This document shows positions 1 through 8,163 of a stretch of DNA of 64,000 nt, piece after piece; the first letter of the stretch is position 1, and each line of letters begins with the position of its first letter. The stretch is from Bordetella parapertussis. Its GTDB lineage: Bacteria > Acidobacteriota > Terriglobia > Bryobacterales > Bryobacteraceae. The position numbers were made by a program, and so were the translations under genes. The notes under the pieces are model-generated. The model saw only the letters and a program-made list of their open reading frames with translations. It ran no database searches and had not been told where the DNA came from. The stretch lies in the NCBI GenBank assembly GCA_943328975.2, contig CALQCC020000018.1, positions 22,153 to 86,152 on the forward strand, in the 5' to 3' direction.

Positions 1-1
1 T

Positions 2-835
2 GCCGACGTCGAACGCAGAGTCCGGCGGATGCTCAAGCAGGCCGACGTGGCGATGGACGGCGTCGAGTTTTTCCAGCAGCCCACCGATCGCAGTTGGACA
101 CGCGACTATTGCCCGCTGTTTGTGCGCTCCAAGGCAGGAGTGGAGATCACGCACTGGCGGTTCAACGGTTGGGCTAAGTACGATAACTCTACGAATGATT
201 CCGTCGTGCCTGCAGTGATCGCTCGGAAGCTGGGGTTGAATCGCCACGAACCAGGATTCGTGCTGGAGGGCGGCAGCATCGACGTGAACGGAGCGGGGAA
301 GTTGCTGACCACCGAAGAGTGCCTGCTGGATGAACAAGTCCAGGTGCGCAACCCAGGACTGGGCCGGCGCGGGTATGAAAAGCTGTTCCGCGAATACTTT
401 GGCGTGCGCGAGACGATCTGGCTGCATCGCGGAATCGTCGGAGATGACACACACGGGCACGTGGACGATCTTGCGCGGTTTACCGATGTGAATACGGTTG
501 TGACTGCAACGGAGAAGGACAAGTCAGACGCGAACTACGATCTTCTGCGGGAGAACTTGGCGATCCTGAAGTCGCACAAGGACCTGCGAGTTGTGACTCT
601 GCCGATGCCCGAGCCCGTGGTCTTCGCGGGGCAGCGTCTGCCTGCCAGCTACGCGAACTTCTATATCGCCAACGGACTGGTGTTGGTCCCGACGTTCACC
701 GACAAGAACGACGCGGTCGCGTTGAACACCATTCAGAAGTTGTTTCCGGATCGTGAAGTTGTGGGCATACCGTGCCGCGACTTGGTACTGGGGTTGGGGA
801 CGCTCCACTGCATGACGATGCAGCAGCCCGCTTAG
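2..835 (+). CDS. aguA: Agmatine deiminase family protein (5' end outside window)
   Basis: Probably hydrolyses agmatine to N-carbamoylputrescine and ammonia, a cytoplasmic step of arginine-to-putrescine conversion. The reading frame is open from base 2 with no convincing start, so the N-terminus lies upstream; about 277 residues are visible of the roughly 340-370 usual for the family. Motifs seen in order: WTRDYCP near the start, EGGSIDVNG, the His/Asp segment GDDTHGHVDD, and the C-terminal active-site block LGTLHCMTMQQP, whose Cys is the expected nucleophile. The first residue of that block is Leu where Gly is common. The stop overlaps the stop of the convergent outer-membrane protein gene by four bases. 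A peptidyl-arginine-deiminase-like relative of unknown substrate is the alternative; the superfamily is certain. Confidence 0.88.
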   Translation, partial: ADVERRVRRMLKQADVAMDGVEFFQQPTDRSWTRDYCPLFVRSKAGVEITHWRFNGWAKYDNSTNDSVVPAVIARKLGLNRHEPGFVLEGGSIDVNGAGKLLTTEECLLDEQVQVRNPGLGRRGYEKLFREYFGVRETIWLHRGIVGDDTHGHVDDLARFTDVNTVVTATEKDKSDANYDLLRENLAILKSHKDLRVVTLPMPEPVVFAGQRLPASYANFYIANGLVLVPTFTDKNDAVALNTIQKLFPDREVVGIPCRDLVLGLGTLHCMTMQQPA

Positions 836-2628
836 AAGATGAAGCTGACGCCGCCGCGCACTTGGCGAGGGGCGTTGGTCAACACGGCCTTGCGGCCATC
901 CGGGCTATTGAGGTTGAGGTAGCCCTGTGCGAGCATGTTGCGCAACTCCGCAATCAACTCCATGCGCAAGCCCATCAGGCCGGGCAGGGGTTGGCGGCCG
1001 ATGAAGTTCCAGCCGATCTGTTGCGTTGTCCGTCCCGTCAAGGATTGGTGAATGGGCATCAGTGCGCGGAAGTCGGTCCATCCATAGCTGGCGCCTAAAT
1101 GAGTCCCCGTGATGGGCATGGACGCGTTAATGCGGGCGGTCACCCAGGGCCTGGGCGATTGACGGATGTTGGAGCGCAGCGAACCGCGATCACTGGTGGT
1201 TTGGTCGGCGATTAACGCTCCGGCTTGCCCACCTTCGACTGCAATTTCGAGCCGGTCATTCACTGCCTCGGAGAGTGCGGCGGAAAATCCACTGCGTTGG
1301 TAGTTGCCGGCATTGAAGACTGTGCCTCGGGTGTTGAGGTCGGGAAGCAGGTTGGAGGTTCCGGCCAAACCGATATCGCCGGACATTAGGAAGACTGAGT
1401 TCGCGACCGCTTCACGGAAAGCGGTCGCAGTGAAGGTGCGGTCGCCGTCGACAACTTGGTAGGAGGCCTCGTAGCTTTTCGTTCGCTCCACTGTGGCGCG
1501 ATCGTCACGGCGGGACAGGCGGGGTGCCTGCGCCAGTGCGGTGAGGTCCTGGCTTAAGTCGGTTTGGCCTTCAGGGGTGCGGCTGAGAAGTTCGGTGGGC
1601 GCGAAGCCGGAGCTGAAGGCCGCGCGCATGAGTCCGCCGTTGCCTAGATTGTATGTGGCGCGAGCGAAGGGGCTGACGTAGTTCAAGCGACCGTAAAGCA
1701 TGATCGAATCCAGGCTGGAGCCATATTCCAGGCGTAGGCCATCCATGATCTCGATGGAGTCTATCGTGGATATGGACGCTGTCCGTAAGACCGGCGCGTT
1801 TTGCGAATTCATTGCGGTCGGAAAGTAGGCCTGGCGCACGGTCAAGGAAATCTGGGGACCAGCAACTCCCTGCGAGCCTCGGTTGCCCGGCCGCTCCCGC
1901 ATATAGGTAGTGCGGAAACCCGCCGAGGGGAGTCCGGATGCCGCGCCGTAGCCGAAGTTGCCGCTCACGCGGACCTTGCTGCCGCCGGCTACAGAGGTCT
2001 CCAGCGCGAAAGCGGTGCCCATGTCCTGTTGGAAACTACTGTTCAGCGAATTGGTATCACCACCGGAAAGGTTCACAACGCCCGTGGTGTCAGAGAAGAT
2101 CGTCGCGGATTCCCGGGTCGAGGGCGGGGCGACGGGCAGGAAGCGCAACACCGGACGGGTTGTTTGAGAAGACCGCAGGACCCACTTCCATTCGTCGCTC
2201 ATCAAGGTGGCGCGATTGGGGGCTCCGGGGGTGACGTCGATGGAACTGAGCACAGCGGCGAGGCTCACGCGTAGCAGGCTCTCTGAGCCTGCTAGGATGG
2301 TGATATTGCGGCGCATGGCGGGGAAAAAGCTGGCGAGCGTCACACGCAGCGTATAGACATCGGGAGCTAGGGCGGCAAACGCGAATTTGCCGTCTTCGGT
2401 GGAAAGTCCGCGACGGATCAAATTGTCGTAACGGTCGTAGAGGAGAACGGCCGCACCCATCTGCGTCACGCCGGAGGCGTTTCGGACTTCACCTAACAAC
2501 GTTCCGGTGAATGCGGCGGGTGCCGAGCGAAGAGAATCGTGCGATTGGGCCTGCGTGGAGGCGGGCAAGGATACCAAGGCGAATGCCAAGCTGAGAACCG
2601 ACGCGTTACTCAACCTCTGTAAGCTCAT
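832..2628 (-). CDS. Carboxypeptidase-regulatory-domain outer-membrane protein (TonB-receptor-like)
   Basis: About 598 residues. I chose the ATG at 2628 because AGGGAG lies about ten bases upstream and it leaves a clean signal peptide ending near QAQS; an upstream in-frame GTG at 2667 has less support. After the signal comes a CarboxypepD_reg/CNA-B-like beta-sandwich (about residues 40-115: GTLLGEVRNASG...STEDGKFAF...YTLRV), then a long segment of alternating beta-strand character typical of the barrels of acidobacterial TonB-dependent-receptor-like proteins. It ends in GGVSFIF; a terminal Phe is a usual outer-membrane assembly signal. At about 600 residues it is much shorter than the roughly 1000-residue receptors of this group and shows no clear plug domain, so transport is unproven. 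Ligand unknown. Confidence 0.72.
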   Translation of the reverse strand: MSLQRLSNASVLSLAFALVSLPASTQAQSHDSLRSAPAAFTGTLLGEVRNASGVTQMGAAVLLYDRYDNLIRRGLSTEDGKFAFAALAPDVYTLRVTLASFFPAMRRNITILAGSESLLRVSLAAVLSSIDVTPGAPNRATLMSDEWKWVLRSSQTTRPVLRFLPVAPPSTRESATIFSDTTGVVNLSGGDTNSLNSSFQQDMGTAFALETSVAGGSKVRVSGNFGYGAASGLPSAGFRTTYMRERPGNRGSQGVAGPQISLTVRQAYFPTAMNSQNAPVLRTASISTIDSIEIMDGLRLEYGSSLDSIMLYGRLNYVSPFARATYNLGNGGLMRAAFSSGFAPTELLSRTPEGQTDLSQDLTALAQAPRLSRRDDRATVERTKSYEASYQVVDGDRTFTATAFREAVANSVFLMSGDIGLAGTSNLLPDLNTRGTVFNAGNYQRSGFSAALSEAVNDRLEIAVEGGQAGALIADQTTSDRGSLRSNIRQSPRPWVTARINASMPITGTHLGASYGWTDFRALMPIHQSLTGRTTQQIGWNFIGRQPLPGLMGLRMELIAELRNMLAQGYLNLNSPDGRKAVLTNAPRQVRGGVSFIF

Positions 2629-2701
2629 ACTCAGGAGCTCCCTGTCACGCAGACCTAGGCGCGACACACTGCCTGTTTCGACTCTCTATCGTACCGCAAA
2701 C

Positions 2702-2725
2702 GGAGGACGGGTAAAACCGTCCTCC
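2702..2725 (-). terminator. Hairpin terminator after the GWxTD gene
   Basis: A perfect 9-bp stem (GGAGGACGG / CCGTCCTCC) with a six-base loop sits eleven bases beyond the stop of the minus-strand gene ending at 2736, and before the next minus-strand gene starts at 2628. The tract that follows (CGTTTGC on the minus strand) has only a short T run, so it is a probable but not textbook Rho-independent terminator. Confidence 0.55.
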
Positions 2726-2735
2726 ATCTGGTCGC

Positions 2736-4394
2736 TTAAATGATTTTGAACTTGGCGGACGGCGTGAGGGTCTCATTCCGATTGGTATCGGTTACCTTGA
2801 TTCGGAGCGTATACTCACCCGGGGTCATGCCATCCAGTTTCAGGCGCTTTTCGATGATCTTTTGCGACGCGCCACCGTACAGGAGGTTCACGTCTTCGGT
2901 GAATTCGAGTACCTTCTCATTGGATCCATTGCGCACGATTTCGTAGGTCACATTGCCGGCTGGCTTCTGGGTGGTTTCGTCCGCTTCGAAGTTGTAAACC
3001 TGCATGTAAATGCCTAAGGTTTCGTCACGCTTGAAGGTTTCGTTCACGCGTGGGCGAACTTTGCTGCCACCGATCACGAACTGGCCCGTGCCAACGCTGC
3101 GGGTGGGAACCTTTTCGAGTTGGTCGGCCAAGATCAAAGAGCTAGCCGAGAGCTGATCTTCGCTGAACGACGGCACATCCAGTGCCACATCGTAGCTGAC
3201 CAAGTTATCGCCGACAACGTCTTTGGCTGCCACGCTGAGCTTATAGCGGCCCGGAAGCAGGGAGACGGTCGTGTTGAAGATCGCTTGGCCGGTGGAAAGC
3301 GCCGCGAGCTGCTCGGCAGGTCCGCGAACTTCCAGAACCTGTTCGATGGGCCGACCGACCGGGCGGCGCGTCATGGTGGAGATGGACGCGTGCAGGTTGA
3401 TCAGCGCTTCCGCTAAACCTTCCTTCTGCCGGAACTGGAGGTCTTCACGATTGAACTGGATGGTGATGCTGGCCAATACGGAGGATTCGGTCACCGGGAT
3501 ATAGTCGGTGCGCACGATCATCGGAAGCAGGTTGTACTTGATGGTGGAGTTCACCAACGCATCCAGATCCTTGAACTTGATGGTTGGTGCCTTTTCGATG
3601 TTCACGAAGCGCTGCAAGCGGTCGAACATGTTCATCTGCGCGGTGCCGGAGAGCGGACCCATGCCCAGTTGCATCGGGTTGGCGGTGGAGAAGCGGTCGC
3701 TCTTGTCGGCGAGACCCAGTTGTTCGTAAAGCGTGAGACCGGCACCGGGAACGCGTAACAGTGCGTCCTTGTCGGACGGGTTCCAGGTCATGCGGTATTC
3801 GTTGGTCATCGTCTTGTCGACGAATTCAATAGTGATGTCTTGGCCAACGCCATCCAGGTAACGGTAGCGCCATTGTTCGTACGGGAAGAACGTGGTTTCG
3901 CCGCCGCCTTCTTCAATGGGACGAACACCGGGGCCGCCGGTGGGATGTTCGGTACGCTCGTCGGCGGGTCCGAACTTGATGTACACCATGCCGCGATCAG
4001 TCTTCCAACCAGGGATACCCGAGGCAAAGCGATCATTCGCCCAAGCGATGCGACGATAGTGCTCTTCTTTGAGTTCGTTCTCTTCGGTGTCGGGTGTGGG
4101 GTCGCGGCGCAGCCAGAACTGTTCGATGAACTGCTGACGTTCGTCGTCAGTCTCCAGGCGGTTGAATGCGGTGCGTTCTTCCGGCGTGATGATCCAGAGC
4201 ACTTCTTCGTTCAGCCACTTCTTGTAAGGCGTTTCCAGCTCTTTCTTGAGCTTGGCTTCGTTTGCCTTGCGCTGTTTGTCGGTTTGCGGCTTGGCGACGG
4301 TTGCCTTCACTTGGGGCTGTTGTTGCTGAGCCGATAGGGGCAGCGAGAGCGTCGCGGCGATGGAAGAAGAGACTAACAAGACCCTTAACAGCAT
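2736..4394 (-). CDS. GWxTD domain-containing secreted protein
   Basis: About 552 residues. The ATG at 4394 follows AAGGTGG by about ten bases; an in-frame GTG at 4406 is less likely. The signal peptide (MLLRVLLVSSSIAATLSLPLSAQ) is followed by a Gln- and Lys-rich linker, then the domain of unknown function named GWxTD (about residues 55-210), with conserved blocks WLNEEVLWIIT, EQFWLRRDPTPDT, the signature GWKTDRG and VYIKFGPADE. The C-terminal half (about 280-550) looks like beta-sandwich repeats, ending in a segment of the type YTLRIKVTDTNRNET. GWxTD proteins are common in Acidobacteriota and Bacteroidota and have no established role. It lies upstream of the outer-membrane protein gene but is separated from it by a hairpin. 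Function unknown. Confidence 0.85.
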   Translation of the reverse strand: MLLRVLLVSSSIAATLSLPLSAQQQQPQVKATVAKPQTDKQRKANEAKLKKELETPYKKWLNEEVLWIITPEERTAFNRLETDDERQQFIEQFWLRRDPTPDTEENELKEEHYRRIAWANDRFASGIPGWKTDRGMVYIKFGPADERTEHPTGGPGVRPIEEGGGETTFFPYEQWRYRYLDGVGQDITIEFVDKTMTNEYRMTWNPSDKDALLRVPGAGLTLYEQLGLADKSDRFSTANPMQLGMGPLSGTAQMNMFDRLQRFVNIEKAPTIKFKDLDALVNSTIKYNLLPMIVRTDYIPVTESSVLASITIQFNREDLQFRQKEGLAEALINLHASISTMTRRPVGRPIEQVLEVRGPAEQLAALSTGQAIFNTTVSLLPGRYKLSVAAKDVVGDNLVSYDVALDVPSFSEDQLSASSLILADQLEKVPTRSVGTGQFVIGGSKVRPRVNETFKRDETLGIYMQVYNFEADETTQKPAGNVTYEIVRNGSNEKVLEFTEDVNLLYGGASQKIIEKRLKLDGMTPGEYTLRIKVTDTNRNETLTPSAKFKII

Positions 4395-4463
4395 AGGTTT
4401 AACCACCTTGTCCTTTATTACCCGGTCTCACTTGATTCTACGCCTGGGCGGGGCATTAAGCAA

Positions 4464-4476
4464 CGCCCACAGGGCG
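4464..4476 (-). terminator. Weak hairpin after lepB
   Basis: CGCCC-ACA-GGGCG forms a perfect 5-bp, 3-base-loop hairpin two bases past the lepB stop, followed on the minus strand by TTGCTTAA. A longer alternative stem (TGGGCG/CGCCCA) overlaps it. It is short for a terminator and may be fortuitous in high-GC DNA. Confidence 0.3.
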
Positions 4477-4477
4477 G

Positions 4478-5059
4478 CTATTGGACGGTGCCCACGCGGT
4501 CCAGGGGCCAGTAGGAGAAGACCGCTTTGCCGTAAATGTAGCTGCGAGCGACGGTGCCCCAGGTCCGGCTGTCGTTGGAAGAGCTGCGGTGGTCGCCCAG
4601 CACGAAGTATTCGCCCTCGGGCACCGTCACCCGATCCAGCGAAACGTGGTCGCGGTATTCTTCCGGGACGTAGGGTTCGGTGAGTTCTTGATCATTGACG
4701 TAAACCCGCCCGCGGCTGATTTCGACGGTGTCGCCAGGGACGCCGATCACACGCTTGATGTAGGACTTGCTGGTGTCACCGGGGAACCAGAAAACCACAG
4801 TATCTCCGTGGTTTACGGCCGTAATGCCGAAGCGATAGGAGAACTTATTGATAAAAATGCGCTCTTGATCAACCAGCGAAGGCATCATGCTGGTACCTTC
4901 GACGCGGACCGGCTGGTAGAGGAACAGAATCACGATCAGCGCGATTAGGACGCTGAGGGCGAGGTCGCGGAGCCAGAGCAGGGTTCCCGCCGGCGGTCGG
5001 CTGGGCGGACCCTGGGCGGGATCGCGGGGGGTAAGGTCCGGGCTGGAATCCGATTGCAT
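4478..5059 (-). CDS. lepB: Signal peptidase I
   Basis: Membrane-bound serine protease that removes Sec and Tat signal peptides on the periplasmic side. Counting from the ATG at 5059 (193 residues), one membrane segment lies at about 33-48 (ALSVLIALIVILFLYQ). Box B follows, with the catalytic Ser57 in GTSMMPSL, then the general-base Lys102 in SYIKRVIGVPGD, and the GDHRSSSNDSR box near the C-terminus. The start is uncertain: GGAG lies immediately against this ATG, and the frame stays open to 5173 with another ATG at 5119 lacking a ribosome-binding site. The proline-rich cytoplasmic N-tail is common in the family. It is divergent from the small gene at 5210; no client gene is next to it. Confidence 0.93.
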   Translation of the reverse strand: MQSDSSPDLTPRDPAQGPPSRPPAGTLLWLRDLALSVLIALIVILFLYQPVRVEGTSMMPSLVDQERIFINKFSYRFGITAVNHGDTVVFWFPGDTSKSYIKRVIGVPGDTVEISRGRVYVNDQELTEPYVPEEYRDHVSLDRVTVPEGEYFVLGDHRSSSNDSRTWGTVARSYIYGKAVFSYWPLDRVGTVQ

Positions 5060-5172
5060 CTCCACACCACTATAGACGCATACGGGGACGAATGGTTGGC
5101 GGGGAAATGGGAATTCCATATGGGGGACTAACCGGGTATTAGTACAGGGGTACACCGTAGGGCATATGTCCA

Positions 5173-5201
5173 TTTACGCTTAGGGATTTTTCCGGCATAC
5201 T
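5173..5201 (+). promoter_or_regulatory. Sigma-70-type promoter for the small protein at 5210
   Basis: TTTACG (5173-5178) and CATACT (5196-5201) are separated by exactly 17 bases. A start seven or so bases after the -10 would be near 5208, only about two bases before the ATG at 5210, and no Shine-Dalgarno sequence precedes that ATG. The arrangement therefore suggests a leaderless or near-leaderless mRNA. Prediction only. Confidence 0.35.
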
Positions 5202-5209
5202 GAGTCCCG

Positions 5210-5446
5210 ATGGATATTCAAAACATTCTTGCTCAACTCCACTCGGAGCGGCAGCATGTCAACGAAGTGATCCTGACCCTGGAGCGTCTTGCTCAGGGTA
5301 TCCAGCGGCGTAAGGATCTGCCCACCGCGACGAGCCTGCTAGCGCTCGAAGGCGGCAAACCGAAGCGGACTGTTAGTCCAGAAACTCGGGCCAAGCTGGC
5401 GCGAGCTCAACGGAAGCGTTGGGCCGTGAAGAAGAATAAGTCATAG
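5210..5446 (+). CDS. Small basic protein of unknown function
   Basis: 78 residues. The N-terminal half (1-32) is predicted helical (MDIQNILAQLHSERQHVNEV, then LTLERLAQ), compatible with a short coiled coil. The C-terminal third is strongly basic and ends in a SPETRAKLARAQRKRWA-type tail; a similar SxEtRakiaxAQrxRWA tail occurs at the end of many small bacterial proteins and looks like a nucleic-acid-binding element. I do not recognise a named family. There is no clear ribosome-binding site, and a well-spaced promoter ends eight bases before the ATG. It is divergent from lepB and followed by the opposed tRNA-His gene, so it is probably monocistronic. A DNA- or RNA-binding role is inference from composition only. 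Confidence 0.6.
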   Translation: MDIQNILAQLHSERQHVNEVILTLERLAQGIQRRKDLPTATSLLALEGGKPKRTVSPETRAKLARAQRKRWAVKKNKS

Positions 5447-5462
5447 AATGACTAGGAGAGGT

Positions 5463-5540
5463 TGGGGCGGCTAACGGGATTTGAACCCGTGACATCCAGA
5501 ATCACAATCTGGCGCTACTACCAGCTGAGCTATAGCCGCC
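5463..5540 (-). tRNA. tRNA-His (GTG)
   Basis: Minus-strand cloverleaf. The anticodon stem CCAGA/TCTGG holds the loop TTGTGAT, anticodon GTG. The acceptor arm GCGGCTA pairs with TAGCCGC. The extra 5' G(-1) at position 5540 is encoded opposite C73, the identity feature of tRNA-His. The 3' CCA is also encoded (5463-5465). The T arm is CACGGGTTCAAATCCCGT-like. A possible -10 (TACAAT on the minus strand, 5552-5557) lies upstream without a convincing -35. Confidence 0.96.
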
Positions 5541-5585
5541 GTAGTGCTTTTATTGTAGCATCGGTGGACCTGTTGTGGCCACGCG

Positions 5586-6182
5586 GTGTGTTACTTTGAT
5601 GAGATCGGTACCGATCCTACTCACCTGCTCACCGTCTTAATTGCGGACCGTCGTGGCATTGTCGCGGCGATCACTGCTGTTCTTTCCGAACTCCACGTCG
5701 AACTCCTGGAACTTACTCAGACCGTTGTGTGCGGCTATTTCACGATCACACTGGCGGTGGCGACCCCTGGTGATGAGGCGAGGGAATCAGCCTTGGACCA
5801 AGCGTTAGTTGCTGGCCTGCGGAAGGCACTTGGTCCGGAGGCTGCTGTCACTTTGCTGCCGTATCGGGCTACAAAGGAAGTTTCCGCGGAGTGTGATCGC
5901 TACATTTTGACCGCTACTGGTGAAGCCAGCACGGCGGTGATCCATGCCCTGACCGAACTGGTGGCGGAGCGCGGCGGCAACTTTGTGGACTTCAGTTTTC
6001 AAAACACCGCGGCGGGTGTGAGCTTTGTCGCGGAGATTGATCTGCCGCTTACCCAAGCGCTGGATCAGTTGCAGATTGACCTCCGGCACGTGGGTGCGGC
6101 TGCGGGCCTGCGCGTCCGTTTGCAACATCAAAGGCTGTTCACGGCAACCAACGAAATCGCATTCCGGAGAGTGGGTTCATGA
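5586..6182 (+). CDS. Tandem ACT-domain regulatory protein
   Basis: 198 residues, starting at GTG since there is no internal ATG. Two ACT-like halves are visible: about residues 12-95 (LLTVLIADRRGIVAAITAVLS, the typical beta-alpha-beta start with a ligand-site DRxG) and about 105-180 (ILTATGEASTAVIHALTELVA). This resembles GcvR-type or UPF0237-type proteins that bind amino acids and act as allosteric partners. The stop overlaps the ATG of the next gene (ATGA, 6179-6182), so the two are translationally coupled. The ACT protein/UPF0210 pair also occurs in Firmicutes such as streptococci. Ligand and target are unknown; control of the PFL partner by a small amino acid is the natural inference. Confidence 0.75.
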   Translation: MCYFDEIGTDPTHLLTVLIADRRGIVAAITAVLSELHVELLELTQTVVCGYFTITLAVATPGDEARESALDQALVAGLRKALGPEAAVTLLPYRATKEVSAECDRYILTATGEASTAVIHALTELVAERGGNFVDFSFQNTAAGVSFVAEIDLPLTQALDQLQIDLRHVGAAAGLRVRLQHQRLFTATNEIAFRRVGS

Positions 6183-7558
6183 TCAGGCGGGCTGCGATTG
6201 CGGAAACGCTGCGGATGTTCCAGGAAGAAAATCTGGATGTGCGCACCGTGACGTTGGGTCTGAATATTGAGGAGTGCTCCAGTCCTTCGCTGAGCCAGTT
6301 GCTGGATAAACTACGGGCGACGATTCTTTCGCGAGCCAGCGGTCTGGTGCAAGCAACGCGCACGCTGGAACAGCGCTTCGGTGTGCCGGTGGTGAACAAG
6401 CGCATTGCGGTTACTCCGATTGCGAGCATCGCGGCAGGGCACAACCGAGATGCTCTCGTGAAGGTTGCTGAGCAGTTGGATCGGGTGGCAGCCGAAGCCG
6501 GGGTGGACCTGATCGGCGGGTTCGGCGCGTTCATGCAAAAGGCGATGACGGCTACGGCGTCAGAGCTATTGGACAGTCTGCCGGAAGCGATGTCGCGGAC
6601 GCAGCGGGTGTGCGGTGGCATCAACGTGGCCAGCACTCGGGTCGGCATCAATATGGACGCTGTGCGCAAAGCCGGTCACACCATCAAGGCGATGGCCGAG
6701 GCCGACAAAGCCAACGGCGGTTTCGCGTGCGCGAAATTGGTGGTGTTCGCCAACATGCCGGACGACAATCCGTTCATGGCTGGAGCTACCCACGGCCAGG
6801 GCGAAGGTGACGCGGTGATCAACATCGGCGTCTCTGGTCCAGGTGTGATCAAGCGGGCCCTGCAGCGATTGATTGAAGAAGTCGGCGCCGATAACCTGAC
6901 GCTGGCGGACATTGCCGAAGAGATCAAGATCACGGCGTTCCGCGTAACGCGCGTGGGTGAACTACTGGGTCGCGAACTGGCGGAGTCTCTGGACGTAGAG
7001 TTCGGCATCGTGGATTTGTCGCTGGCTCCGACCCCTAAGGTGGGTGATTCGATTGGCGAGATCCTGCAGGCCATGGGGATACTGAAGGTCGGCGCGCCGG
7101 GATCGACTGCGGCGCTTGCGCTATTGAACGATGCGGTAAAAAAGGGCGGGGCATTCGCCAGTAGCAGCGTCGGTGGGTTGAGCGGTGCCTTTATTCCAGT
7201 GATGGAAGACGCGACCCTGGCCGAGGCCGTCGCGAACGGCAGCTTGACCATCGAGAAGCTGGAAGCCATGACGAGCGTGTGCAGCGTGGGGCTCGACATG
7301 GTCCCGATTCCTGGGGACACGCCTGCGGACACGATCGCCGCGATCATCGCGGATGAGATGGCGATTGGAGTGGTCAACAACAAGACCACGGCGACTCGGC
7401 TGATTCCGGTTCCAGGCAAGAAGGCCGGGGAGATCGTCAACTTCGGCGGACTCTTTGGCGCCAGCACGATCATGACGGTGCGCGATGTCACGGGCTCGGA
7501 GCAGTTCGTGAAGTTTGGCGGACGAATTCCCGCGCCGTTGCAGAGCTTACGGAATTAA
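6179..7558 (+). CDS. PFL family protein (UPF0210/DUF711)
   Basis: 459 residues, close to the usual 450 or so. Conserved blocks include MIRRAAIAETLRMFQEENLD at the N-terminus (the ETIxM...ENLDvRTiT region), VVNKRIAVTPIA, DLIGGFGA, CGGINVASTRVGINMDA, VFANMPDDNPFMAGA and GVSGPGVI. These place it in the pyruvate-formate-lyase-like UPF0210 group. The fold resembles the PFL/ribonucleotide-reductase barrel, but I see no glycyl-radical motif (RVSGY-like) near the C-terminus, and there is no activase nearby, so formate-lyase chemistry should not be assumed. It is translationally coupled to the upstream ACT-domain gene. Its 3' end overlaps the convergent alkB stop by four bases. The biochemical function is unestablished. 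Confidence 0.9.
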   Translation: MIRRAAIAETLRMFQEENLDVRTVTLGLNIEECSSPSLSQLLDKLRATILSRASGLVQATRTLEQRFGVPVVNKRIAVTPIASIAAGHNRDALVKVAEQLDRVAAEAGVDLIGGFGAFMQKAMTATASELLDSLPEAMSRTQRVCGGINVASTRVGINMDAVRKAGHTIKAMAEADKANGGFACAKLVVFANMPDDNPFMAGATHGQGEGDAVINIGVSGPGVIKRALQRLIEEVGADNLTLADIAEEIKITAFRVTRVGELLGRELAESLDVEFGIVDLSLAPTPKVGDSIGEILQAMGILKVGAPGSTAALALLNDAVKKGGAFASSSVGGLSGAFIPVMEDATLAEAVANGSLTIEKLEAMTSVCSVGLDMVPIPGDTPADTIAAIIADEMAIGVVNNKTTATRLIPVPGKKAGEIVNFGGLFGASTIMTVRDVTGSEQFVKFGGRIPAPLQSLRN

Positions 7559-8163
7559 ACCGCGACGCGGAAGGTTAGATTGATGCGGCACGCTTCGGTG
7601 AGTGGATGCTCTCCGGCTTTCAAGGGCAGAATGCCGTGGTAACGAAGCCGAGCCGGCCCGCCCCATACAACGACGTCGCCGTGATGGAGCTTCACGCGAG
7701 CGGCTTTGTCAGAGCGCTGAAGTCCTCCAAATAAGAACACTGCGGGGAGTCCGAGAGAGACGGACACGATGGGCTGTCCGAAGTCTTGCTCGTCTTTGTC
7801 CTGATGCAGCGACATCTTCGCGGCGGGTTCATAGCGGTTGATCAGGCAAGCGTCGGGGACGAAGTTCGGGAATCCGGCATCCGCGGCCGCGGCAGCGGCG
7901 AGTGCGAGAAACGGCGCGGGCAACTCGGGCCAGGGTTGCTGAGTCTCGGGATCGATGGCGCTGTAGCGATAGCCCGTGCGATCGGTGACCCAACCGAACG
8001 GCCCGCAATTGGTCATCGCGACGGACATGCGGAATCCGCCTGGCGTAACCATGTGACGAAATGGAGCGGCGGCGGTTACGTCGGTCACTGCTTGCCACAG
8101 TGCAACTTCTTCCTTGCGCGCGAACTCCGGCAGCAGGATCGCTCCCGGCGCGATCTCCATCAT
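7555..8163 (-). CDS. alkB: DNA oxidative demethylase AlkB
   Basis: Fe(II)/2-oxoglutarate dioxygenase that reverses 1-methyladenine and 3-methylcytosine lesions. 202 residues. The iron triad is His120, Asp122 (SLHQDKDE) and His176 (RYHGI). The 2-oxoglutarate/substrate arginines are Arg193 and Arg199 (CRINLTFR), in the spacing seen in E. coli AlkB. The nucleotide-recognition lid contains GPFGWVTDRTGYRYS. The gene follows ada with a four-base overlap (8160-8163), so both are made from one transcript, the same pairing as the E. coli adaptive-response operon. Expression is expected to follow Ada methylation, by analogy. Confidence 0.95.
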   Translation of the reverse strand: MMEIAPGAILLPEFARKEEVALWQAVTDVTAAAPFRHMVTPGGFRMSVAMTNCGPFGWVTDRTGYRYSAIDPETQQPWPELPAPFLALAAAAAADAGFPNFVPDACLINRYEPAAKMSLHQDKDEQDFGQPIVSVSLGLPAVFLFGGLQRSDKAARVKLHHGDVVVWGGPARLRYHGILPLKAGEHPLTEACRINLTFRVAV

